Positions 18,360 to 26,200 of a stretch of 64,000 nucleotides of DNA are shown piece after piece. Within the stretch, counting starts at the first letter, position 1. Every line of letters starts with the position of its first letter. Origin of the DNA: Dyadobacter fermentans DSM 18053 (lineage in GTDB: Bacteria; Bacteroidota; Bacteroidia; Cytophagales; Spirosomataceae); contig NC_013037.1 of the NCBI RefSeq assembly GCF_000023125.1, positions 992,001-1,056,000 on the forward strand. The letters run 5' to 3'. Position numbers and translations under genes: made by a program. The notes under the pieces were generated by a model, which worked only from the letters and a program-made list of their open reading frames with translations, had not been told where the DNA came from and ran no database searches.

Positions 18360-18920
18360 TTAGCAACAGCCGGAACCTGGTTTGCATGCAGCGCCATCAG
18401 CACCGGCAACTTCCAATTCTTCTTTTTCAGGAGCCGGGGCACAGCAGGACGCGGCAGCAGGACCCGTCCCGCATGATTGATCACGTGTTAGTGCTTTGCA
18501 CTGCGTGAAATCCGGAACTAGATTAACAATGAAGCTATCACCTTCGGGAAAAAGCTCACCTGGGTACATTTGGCGTGTATCGAATTTTGAATTGCCAAAC
18601 TCGATCTTCACAACCGCATTCGGGTTAAGCGGTAACGATTTTTCGACCAGGTTCACAATTTTAAGTGCTTTGCTGACCTGCATCGAGCGCTCGGTTTCAC
18701 TTACCGGAGGCTCCCACAGCTGCACGATCACTTCCGTCCAGCTATTCATTACACCGCCACAATCTACCGAAACAATCGGTGCCTGTTTGATTTCGGTGAT
18801 GTGAAATGATCGGTCAACAAACTTGCCCGCCTCGTACTGGAATTGCAGGTGCAGGTCAGGATTTTCTTCAAGCTTGCTTTTGAAAGCCTGCCAGGTCATT
18901 AGATTCAACTGATTGATCAT
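18360..18920 (-). CDS. DUF6428 family protein with cysteine-rich tail
   Basis: The protein has 186 residues from ATG 18920, with a further in-frame ATG at 18929. The body (MTWQAFKSKLEENPDLHLQF; FNSK-like FGNSKFDTRQMYPGE) matches a Bacteroidota family found next to arsenic genes. The last 40 residues contain seven cysteines, including two CC pairs (SCGTGPAAASCCAPAP and CKPGSGCC). They could bind As(III) and pass it to a partner; this is inference, since the family has no proven function. It is second in the operon, preceded by a possible second ArsR site. Confidence 0.8.
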   Translation of the reverse strand: MINQLNLMTWQAFKSKLEENPDLHLQFQYEAGKFVDRSFHITEIKQAPIVSVDCGGVMNSWTEVIVQLWEPPVSETERSMQVSKALKIVNLVEKSLPLNPNAVVKIEFGNSKFDTRQMYPGELFPEGDSFIVNLVPDFTQCKALTRDQSCGTGPAAASCCAPAPEKEELEVAGADGAACKPGSGCC

Positions 18921-18938
18921 AGCTACCATTGTTATAAT

Positions 18939-18948
18939 GTAATATTAC
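18939..18948. promoter_or_regulatory. Second ArsR-site-like palindrome inside the ars operon
   Basis: GTAATATTAC is a perfect 10-bp palindrome between arsR and the DUF6428 gene. Its extended half ATTACGAT differs by one base from ATTGCGAT of the main operator at 19333-19348. It may give internal control of the operon. Confidence 0.4.
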
Positions 18949-18975
18949 GATTGATTTGCTCAAAAAAATACCCTC

Positions 18976-19305
18976 TTAGTTACAGCAGGTCACTCCCTCA
19001 AAGGATTCCAGGATTGAGCCGAATGCTTGCCGGGCTTCTTCCCACACCGGGGGTTTAATGCAGTAGCAGACACGGGGCGGGTTAATTTCTCCCTGGATAA
19101 TGCCGATACGTTTTAGCTCCTTCAAATGCTGAGAAACCGTCGCCTGAGCAAGTTCCAGTTCATCCACCAAGTCACCGCAAACGCATGCTTTACGCGCAAT
19201 CAGTAGTTGCAAAATCGCTACCCGTGCCGGGTGCGCAAATGCTTTTGCTAGATCCGCAATGCGGTTCTGCTGCTCAGTAAATATTTCTGTCTTTGTAACA
19301 CCCAT
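18976..19305 (-). CDS. arsR: ArsR-type metalloregulator
   Basis: The protein has 109 residues with a winged-helix ArsR fold ([24 protein letters not shown], then [19 protein letters not shown]). The CVC pair in ACVCGDL at the DNA-binding helix is the classic As(III) site, and a further CC lies at the C-terminus. It should repress the operon until arsenite binds. The promoter -7 box ends only 4 nt before the ATG, so the mRNA may be leaderless. Confidence 0.92.
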   Translation of the reverse strand: MGVTKTEIFTEQQNRIADLAKAFAHPARVAILQLLIARKACVCGDLVDELELAQATVSQHLKELKRIGIIQGEINPPRVCYCIKPPVWEEARQAFGSILESFEGVTCCN

Positions 19306-19309
19306 GCGG

Positions 19310-19348
19310 CAAACTTAATAAGAAAAAGTTAAATCGCAATATTGCGAT
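19310..19348 (-). promoter_or_regulatory. ars promoter with overlapping palindromic operator
   Basis: Read on the minus strand: TTG (19339-19337), 19 nt, TAAGTTTG (19317-19310), a good Bacteroidota promoter. The -33 TTG lies inside a perfect 16-bp palindrome ATCGCAATATTGCGAT (19333-19348), so a bound repressor would block polymerase. ArsR is the obvious candidate. Confidence 0.75.
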
Positions 19349-19411
19349 AGAAAAATTGCTAAACTTGATCAAGTATAACCTTAGGTTATAGCCGTCACGC
19401 CCAAATTAATC

Positions 19412-19428
19412 CGGTGGTATTTCTGTAC
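19412..19428 (-). repeat. Recurrent motif, copy 2 (one mismatch)
   Basis: CGGTGGTATTTCTGTAC differs from copies 1 and 3 at a single base and has the same orientation. Confidence 0.45.
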
Positions 19429-19605
19429 CGTACAGCGTCGGGATTAAAGCATTAGGACCTTCCAGAGAAACTTGAAGGCAAGTTAAGATTTCAGCGAGCG
19501 GCTTCTCTGACTTGGAAGTCACGCTTATGGCTGGGTCGTCAAGTAAAAGCCTGCGAAACCACTCCGACGGCATGCTTTGCTCTTGACCTGATGATGTCAG
19601 CAGAA

Positions 19606-19639
19606 CAAAAGCCCGTCCAGGTCTCTGAACGGGCTTTTT
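19606..19639 (-). terminator. Terminator downstream of the lipoprotein gene
   Basis: AAAAGCCCGT (19608-19617) pairs with ACGGGCTTTT (19629-19638) around an 11-nt loop, with A and T runs on both sides. It can stop transcription of the reverse gene ending at 19674. Confidence 0.75.
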
Positions 19640-19673
19640 GACGCCATAACTACATTCGAGTTTGCGCTTGCTG

Positions 19674-20459
19674 CTACTGCGCGGCGGCAGGTTCACTGTA
19701 AAAGAAGTCATCCATGATCACCAGATCGTTGTTGCCGTTGTAGCTGTACTGACCTGAAATTCCAGCAGAACCGGTAGTGATTGTTACCCTGGTAACACGG
19801 TTGTCGGGAAAAAACACACCGAGAAACGAGAAGCTGTTGCCGTCCGTGCGGGGCGGGACGTTGAATTTGCCCAGGCTCTTGTCGCCTTCGAAGTACTCGA
19901 TGCTGGATACATTCGCGCGGTCGACGTCCGAGAATACCGCGCCAAACCCCCTTACGAATGCGGCATTGGAAGTGCCGGGAATACGGAAACTGATGTCCAT
20001 TTTGTTGCTCCCGATCGCAGCAAACGTGCGCGCGACGCTGAACGATCTGAACTGCTCGCCACTGGCCGATACCACATCGCCAAAATCCTTGTCGCTCACC
20101 CGGAAACCCTTGCCGGGGGTGGTGAACACGACACCGCGCTTGCGGCCTACCGCCACTGCGGGATCGGTGCTATTGAAAAAGTCGCCCGGAAATGCATCCG
20201 TGTTCGTCTGGTTGTCGGGCACGGCGTCCCAGTTGATTTCCCTGCGCCCGGTTGCATTAACGGTCGTGTTGAGCGGATCGCCGAGCAGCGTGCGAAAGGC
20301 GGCAACCTGGGGGTTGATATCACCGCTGCCTTTGATTTCGGTAACGTTGGGCGCCGGCGTGGGGTTTGCGTCGTCTTTATTCGATTCGCAGGCACCCAGG
20401 GAAGCAATGCAAGCGATGAATGCAATATTATTCAGAATGGATTTGATGGAAATTTTCAT
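19674..20459 (-). CDS. Secreted lipoprotein of unknown function
   Basis: The protein has 261 residues from ATG 20459, where a lipoprotein signal begins (MKISIKSILNNIAFIACIASLGAC). The mature chain is Ser/Asn/Asp-rich and mostly beta, with a jelly-roll look (FGAVFSDVDRANVSSIEYFE; GKFNVPPRTDGNSFSFLGVF). The end contains GQYSYNGNNDLVIMDDFFYS, as in proteins whose description mentions a precipitating calcium-bound sandwich domain. No named family is recognised. It lies 37 nt downstream of the serine-hydrolase homologue on the same strand. Confidence 0.7.
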   Translation of the reverse strand: MKISIKSILNNIAFIACIASLGACESNKDDANPTPAPNVTEIKGSGDINPQVAAFRTLLGDPLNTTVNATGRREINWDAVPDNQTNTDAFPGDFFNSTDPAVAVGRKRGVVFTTPGKGFRVSDKDFGDVVSASGEQFRSFSVARTFAAIGSNKMDISFRIPGTSNAAFVRGFGAVFSDVDRANVSSIEYFEGDKSLGKFNVPPRTDGNSFSFLGVFFPDNRVTRVTITTGSAGISGQYSYNGNNDLVIMDDFFYSEPAAAQ

Positions 20460-20496
20460 GACAAAATTCAGTTTTGTGTTATTTAAAATGAATTGC

Positions 20497-21717
20497 TTAA
20501 AGCGGGATCCACGATTGTTCGTAGAAATTGGCCAGTACCTGCGGTGCACTAATTTCGCTTTGCGTTGAATTGGTAAACACAGCGAGCTGTACTTTTCCGA
20601 AATTGTAAATCATCGTTTCGCAATGGTTACCCTCGCCTTTTTTCCAGTAATAATTGCCTTTGGTGCCGGTGAGTTTGCCGTCGTAGCCAAGCAGGTTTTG
20701 CTTCATCGCGGTGGTGCCATCCAGGCTGATAATCTTAAATTGGGCCACAGCCGACTGAATTTTTGCAAACTGCGCCGCGCTGATGTACAGGCCCGTCGCA
20801 CCCGGGTTCATGTTGTTGTCGGCTTTGGCAATCCCCGGCTCGTCGCCGATCCGCGACGGGTAACCCTTCGTGCCTTTGTCGGCATCGATGTCGCCGTTGG
20901 ACTCCCAAGCTTTCCAGGCTATCAGGTAAGGGTGCGCCAGTCCTGCGGGGATGAAGACATTGAAGCGGACGAATTCACGGAAATGCATCGCGGTGATTTT
21001 GAAAAGCTCCCAATCCGATGGCTGGCTGTTCATGTGGTTGAGCATCGTGGCATTACCCTGTTGGGCAAGCTTTTTGGCCACCACGTAGGGAAGTGCCAAT
21101 GCCAGCAGGTCGTAGTTGACATGGTTGTCGTCGCGGGTGAGCTGCGAAAACTCCGGTTCCTGCAAAGGCCCCTCCACCGTTTGGCGAAGTGAAAGAAGTC
21201 CTTTATTGTGGCTGATCAATCCTGTTTTATGGGCAAGGAGCCGTTCGAAAGAGAGCTGCTTGAACTGCGTGCTCGGCTTCCAGTGCGGCGGCAGGAACTG
21301 GTACACCTTTGCCGACAGCGGTACATCGTATTTTTCCAGGGCCTTAATCACCGCCACTGCCGTCACATACTGGGTCACCTGCATCGTTTCCTGCCGTACA
21401 ATGGCGCTGTGGCTTTGAAGCGGCACGTCGAAAGGCTTCCTGGCCCAGCCGTCGCCCCCATTGGTTCGGAAGTACTCCACGCCGTCGTTGTACAATGCGT
21501 AACCGAACCCGGCAACCTTCGGTTCGAGGTAGCCTTCGATGAGCTGTGCAAATTTTACCTGGTCGAATTTGGTAGGGACCCCCAGCTTGGCCGACCGCAC
21601 CGCCTCCGGCACAGGGGAGTCGTTGAGCAGTGCGTCCTCATTGCGGCAGGCCGAGGAAAAGAGCATCAGGCCAGACACCATACCGGTGCCGACAATTTTT
21701 AACAAATTGGTTTTCAT
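20497..21717 (-). CDS. Serine-hydrolase (class C beta-lactamase fold) homologue without the SxxK motif
   Basis: The protein has 406 residues with a lipoprotein signal (MKTNLLKIVGTGMVSGLMLF, then SSAC). The fold is recognised from LSFERLLAHKTGLISH (usually LLTHTSGL), NYDLLALALPYVVAKKL and the C-terminal WKKGEGNHCETMIYNFG. The segment that normally holds SxxK reads RQETMQVTQYVTAVAVIKAL, with neither Ser nor Lys in place, and the YxN region reads HVNYDLL. It is probably a catalytically dead binding protein. It lies between the lipoprotein and a StyA-like gene on the same strand. Confidence 0.75.
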   Translation of the reverse strand: MKTNLLKIVGTGMVSGLMLFSSACRNEDALLNDSPVPEAVRSAKLGVPTKFDQVKFAQLIEGYLEPKVAGFGYALYNDGVEYFRTNGGDGWARKPFDVPLQSHSAIVRQETMQVTQYVTAVAVIKALEKYDVPLSAKVYQFLPPHWKPSTQFKQLSFERLLAHKTGLISHNKGLLSLRQTVEGPLQEPEFSQLTRDDNHVNYDLLALALPYVVAKKLAQQGNATMLNHMNSQPSDWELFKITAMHFREFVRFNVFIPAGLAHPYLIAWKAWESNGDIDADKGTKGYPSRIGDEPGIAKADNNMNPGATGLYISAAQFAKIQSAVAQFKIISLDGTTAMKQNLLGYDGKLTGTKGNYYWKKGEGNHCETMIYNFGKVQLAVFTNSTQSEISAPQVLANFYEQSWIPL

Positions 21718-21777
21718 GGATACTATGGATATGGATATAGAAAAATGGAAATACAGGGTGTTGAGAGCTTCAAAAGA

Positions 21778-23031
21778 TCACAGCAGCGCCGAGGCCGGGA
21801 CCATTGTTTTACTGTTCAGATAGGCGCGGGCAGCCTCGGCATTGTCGATCCATGGGAACAGGCTTGGCGGATGGTTGAAGCCGTTGACGAAGTCGGAGGC
21901 TACTTCCGGGTGGCGGGAAGCGGCTTGCAGGATGTTGACCATGTGCGGCGCAGGCGGCGCGAGAAAGATGTCGCAAAACCGGTTGACATACTGTGAATAT
22001 TGCCAGAATGCGTCGAATGTGCGGTTCATCCACGCCACATCGAAAGGTGCATCGCCACGGTCGATGATCGCCTGTGCATATACGTTTGCCATTTTGGATG
22101 CATTGTTCCCGCCCTGGCCCACGATCGGGTCGTTCAGGATCACTGTATCGCCAAGGCCAAGCACGGCCGCTGTCGAATTGAGCTGTACCACCGGCTTGCG
22201 CACCACCGGGGTGAATGACCCTTTCAAAAATGCATTATTGCCCACCACCGCGGCATTTTCGAATGCAGGGTAGCGCCACGGGAGCAACATTTGCATCATT
22301 TCCTGCGCTTTGCTGAGAATCTGCACGGCCGAATCTGCCTCGTCGAACACGTCCATCGGACCGCCCGGAACGCTTTCTACCAGCAGAAATGCGCATTGAA
22401 TGTCGTCTTTCTGGTAAAATGGCGCGGTGATGATTTCGCCGGCGCTCATGACGGCATCGAGCGTGATGGAATGGAAGCGTGTTTTTTCGGTGTGTTCAAA
22501 ATCATTGATATGGATCTGTACCAGCTTCCGCGCCGGGGCAAGGTGCGTCGACCGTTCGTCGTCCCGGGTGAAAAGCCTCGCCAGCGGCCCCTTGCCTGAG
22601 GATACGATTACCAGGTCGAACTGCCCTGTGCATGCGAGCAGGTCGGATGGCGTGGTGTCGCTGACGATGAACCTGCCGCCCAGCCTTTCGAACAATTTGA
22701 TCCATTGATAAAATTTCAGCCGCTGGTCGATACTTGCGCCGGGTTTGCTCGTCCGCGATTTGATGCCGAATGCATAGTCGCCGGCAGGTGTCCCGAAATT
22801 GATGTGAAAGCCCGTGGAATGGAATGCCGTATCGCGCCACAAGTCCAGTCCCAGCTCCTTTTCGAGTTGCAGCGAATCGTTGAACAGGTAGGTGGCACCG
22901 GTAGGCGGGCCATTGAAAATCTCCTCTGCCGAACGCTCCGAAATGATGGTAATCTGGTAACCGCTTCTGACCAGTCTGATGCCCAGGTGCAACCCCGATT
23001 GGCCGGCACCCATGATTGCTATCTTTCTCAT
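21778..23031 (-). CDS. FAD-dependent oxidoreductase, styrene/indole monooxygenase (StyA) type
   Basis: The protein has 417 residues from ATG 23031 (MRKIAIMGAGQSGLHLGIRL), the dinucleotide-binding GxGxSG motif. The StyA hallmark LLVESVPGGPMDVF follows, and LGLGDTVILNDPIVGQGGNNASK is the second FAD motif. Such enzymes epoxidise styrene or oxidise indole with FADH2 from a separate reductase. No reductase gene is nearby, so the partner and substrate are unknown. It is divergent from the giant kinase gene. Confidence 0.85.
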   Translation of the reverse strand: MRKIAIMGAGQSGLHLGIRLVRSGYQITIISERSAEEIFNGPPTGATYLFNDSLQLEKELGLDLWRDTAFHSTGFHINFGTPAGDYAFGIKSRTSKPGASIDQRLKFYQWIKLFERLGGRFIVSDTTPSDLLACTGQFDLVIVSSGKGPLARLFTRDDERSTHLAPARKLVQIHINDFEHTEKTRFHSITLDAVMSAGEIITAPFYQKDDIQCAFLLVESVPGGPMDVFDEADSAVQILSKAQEMMQMLLPWRYPAFENAAVVGNNAFLKGSFTPVVRKPVVQLNSTAAVLGLGDTVILNDPIVGQGGNNASKMANVYAQAIIDRGDAPFDVAWMNRTFDAFWQYSQYVNRFCDIFLAPPAPHMVNILQAASRHPEVASDFVNGFNHPPSLFPWIDNAEAARAYLNSKTMVPASALL

Positions 23032-23148
23032 TGATCCCCTTTGTTTTGGTTTGTGATTGACGTCAGCAAAGGTATATCCCGCAAGAGGTGCCAAATGGTA
23101 AGCGATCCTAAAAAAGTATAAAAAATTATAAAAATCGGGCACATGTAA

Positions 23149-23178
23149 TTTGACGGGAAAACCGTAAAGCTACCTTTG
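23149..23178 (+). promoter_or_regulatory. Promoter of the giant hybrid kinase gene
   Basis: TTTG (23149-23152), 18 nt, TACCTTTG (23171-23178): a perfect Bacteroidota -33/-7 pair, 31 nt before the ATG. Confidence 0.75.
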
Positions 23179-23209
23179 TAGGGCTTTAAAAAAGAACATT
23201 TTAGATGTT

Positions 23210-26200
23210 ATGGGTCTCGAAACGATTCAAATTCCCGATTACCAGCTCACCCAGCAGATTTACAAAGAGGGTGATACCTTGCTTTGCCGCGCCGTGAAGG
23301 AAAGCACCGGCCGCGAGGTGATCCTGAAAGTGTCGCCGCAGGCGGCCGGCAGCGACGCCGATACCGGCATGGTTTTGCCGTGGAACGATGTATTCGGGCG
23401 CGTGCTCAACCATGTCCGCTTCATCCGCACCGAAAGCCACCAGATTACCGAGCTGGAAAATTTTACCGGCATTCATTTGCCGCAATACCTCGACAACCAT
23501 GCCATTGACCTGCCTGCCGCAGCGGCCATCGCCTCCGGGCTCGTCCGCACGGTGGAGGAGCTGCATTACCTGGGCATCACGCACCCCGACCTGCGTCCGG
23601 CCCATTTCCTGATCAACCCCGGCACGCTGGAAGTGAGGCTCGCTGACCTTGCCTGTGCATATCGAGGGACTTCCGGCGAAAGTGCTCACGGCCGGGGAGC
23701 CATCGGCCTGCATTATATCTCGCCCGAGCAAAGCGGCCTTACCGACGTACCAGTGGATTATCGCTCGGAGTACTACCACCTGGGTGTGATGCTCTACCGG
23801 TTATTTACCGGCAAATTGCCGTTCAACAGCACCGATCCCAACGAACTTGTACATGCGCATATCGCACGAGCGCCTCTGTGGCCGGCGGATGCCCCCGAGC
23901 TTCCGGGTATTATTACGCTGAAACTCCTCGCCAAGAAGCCCGGCGACCGCTACCAGACCACCCGCGGACTGCTGGAAGATCTTGCTTACTGCGCGAATGT
24001 CGCCGGAAGCGGAGCAGAGGGCTTCGTTTCCGGCAGGTACGACCAGCCCGGCGTGCTGCGGCTACCCGGCCAGCTGTATGGCCGGGAAAATGAGCTGGCT
24101 GCGCTGCTGGCGGCTTACGGGCGCATTGGCGAGCGCAACGAACTGGCTTTGATTTCGGGCCAGTCGGGGATAGGCAAGTCGTCGCTTGTAGCGGCATTGG
24201 AAAACCAGCTGGAACGTGCGGGGGCGCTGTTTGTTTCCGGCAAGTTTGACCAGTATGTCCAGAATATTCCTTTTGAAGGCGTCATCAAATCACTGAAACA
24301 ATTGGTGGGCAAGATCTCCGGAATGGATGCTGGTCACTGGAAAACGGCCATCCTGGATGCCGTAGGCACTTTGGGGCAGATCGTAATCGATGTCATTCCT
24401 GAAATGCAGCAGATCATCGGACGTCAGCCAGCCGTAGAACGGTTGCCGCCGCTGGAAGCGCAAAACCGGTTCGTGAATGTTTTTACCCGGTTTATCAATG
24501 TATTTACCAAAAAGGAACACCCGCTGGTGATCTTCCTCGACGACCTGCACTGGGCGGACCTGTCCAGTCTGCGCTTTTTGAGCCGCATCACCCATTCGGT
24601 AGAAGGGAGCAACCTGCTGATCATCGGTACCTACCGCGACAATGAAGTATCCGCTTCGCATCCCCTGCGCGCGGCCATTCACGACCTGGACGGCAGGCAA
24701 TCGGCATTAACGCAGATTACGATTGCACCGCTCCAACGGGAAGACATTGCCGCACTGGTAGCCGACACTTTTTCATGCCCCGGGCAGGCCGCATTGCCGG
24801 TCGCCGAGATCATCCTGGCCGGCACGCTGGGCAATCCATATTTTGTTCGCGAAACCATCGCCGATTTCTGCCAGCAGGGGCTGATCCATTACGATCCCGG
24901 CAGGCGGCGCTGGGAGTGGGATATCGCGGCTTTGAACGGCAACGCCAGGTCAGGGTCGTCGCAGCAGCTGCTGGCTGCCAAAATCAACCACCTTACAGCT
25001 CACGCCCGCCATGCAGTGATGACGGCCTCGTGCATCGGAACGGAGTTTGACCTAACGGTGCTTTCGGCGCTGCTCGACAAGACGCCGCAGGAAACAGGCG
25101 AAGACCTGCAAGAAGCGCTGGCCGAAAACCTGCTCCGCATTACCGCAAGCCGTCAGCCGCAGGAGCACTATCTGATTCAAAGCAAATACATTTTCGTACA
25201 CGATCAGGTGCAGCAGGCGGCCTATGATCTGCTGTCGGAGGCACAACAGGTTGAAATACATCTTCATATCGGCTATTTTTTACTGGAAAGACTTTCATCA
25301 GCCGAGCGCGACGCGCAGCTTTTTGAAATTGTCAATCATTTCAATTACTGCCGTGCTTTTACCGGCGAAGCGGAGAGGTGCAGCGTTGCCAGGCTCAATC
25401 TGGAAGCCGGTCAGAAGGCCAAGGCATCATCGGCCTATTCAGTCGCATTTGCTTATTTCACCAAAGGCAGGGAAATGCTTGTTCCGGAAGATTGGCACCG
25501 GGATCACCCGCTGGCGTTTTCATTGCATGTTCAATGCGCGGAAGCAGCATATTTGGCCGGTCATCCGGAGGCAAGCCTCGGAATAGCCGGCCTGGCGCTG
25601 GCCCGGGTTGAGAAATGGGAAGATAAGGTCGAGATACGGGACGTGCAGATCCGTGGACTCATTCTCAGCCGACAGCATGAGCGCGCCGTAGCGCTATCGC
25701 TCGATGTGCTCCGGGAACTGAAAATCACATTCCCACGCGAGCCCGGCAACCGGCACATTATCGCCGCCTACCTGAAATCGAAATGGTTGCTGCGTGGGAG
25801 AAATATTGCCTCGCTCGCAGAGCTGCCGGCCATGACCGACGCCCGGACGCTTGCTGCCATGCGCGTTTTGCAAAATATCACGGCCATTGTGTTTGCCCGC
25901 CAGCCGGCGCTGTACCCACTGATGGTGATCAAAATGATGGAATTGTCGCTTCGATACGGGGTGGCTGCCGAGTCGGCGATTACGTTCACCACCTACGGCG
26001 CGATCGTGAATGCGATCGAGGGCAATCCGGGGGCTTGCTATGGGTTCGGGAACCTGGCCCTGTCGCTGGCCGAACACACGGGCGGGGTGGCCCGTGAGCG
26101 CACTTTGCTCGTGTACAACATTGTGAACAGGCCCTGGGGCGAGCACATTAATAATTCCCTGGAACCGCTTCGCAGGTCTTACGAAAAAGGCATTGAAATG

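Larger units (their letters stand above)
19349..19673. other. Spacer between ars operon and lipoprotein gene
   Basis: The spacer holds the second copy of the 17-bp recurrent motif (CGGTGGTATTTCTGTAC, 19412-19428), a reverse open frame without recognisable homology (19711-19406, overlapping the terminator), and the terminator at 19606-19639. Confidence 0.45.

Noticed and set aside
19406..19711. 101-codon reverse frame between arsR and the lipoprotein gene
   Set aside because: It runs through a terminator hairpin and the end of the lipoprotein gene and has no recognisable domain.
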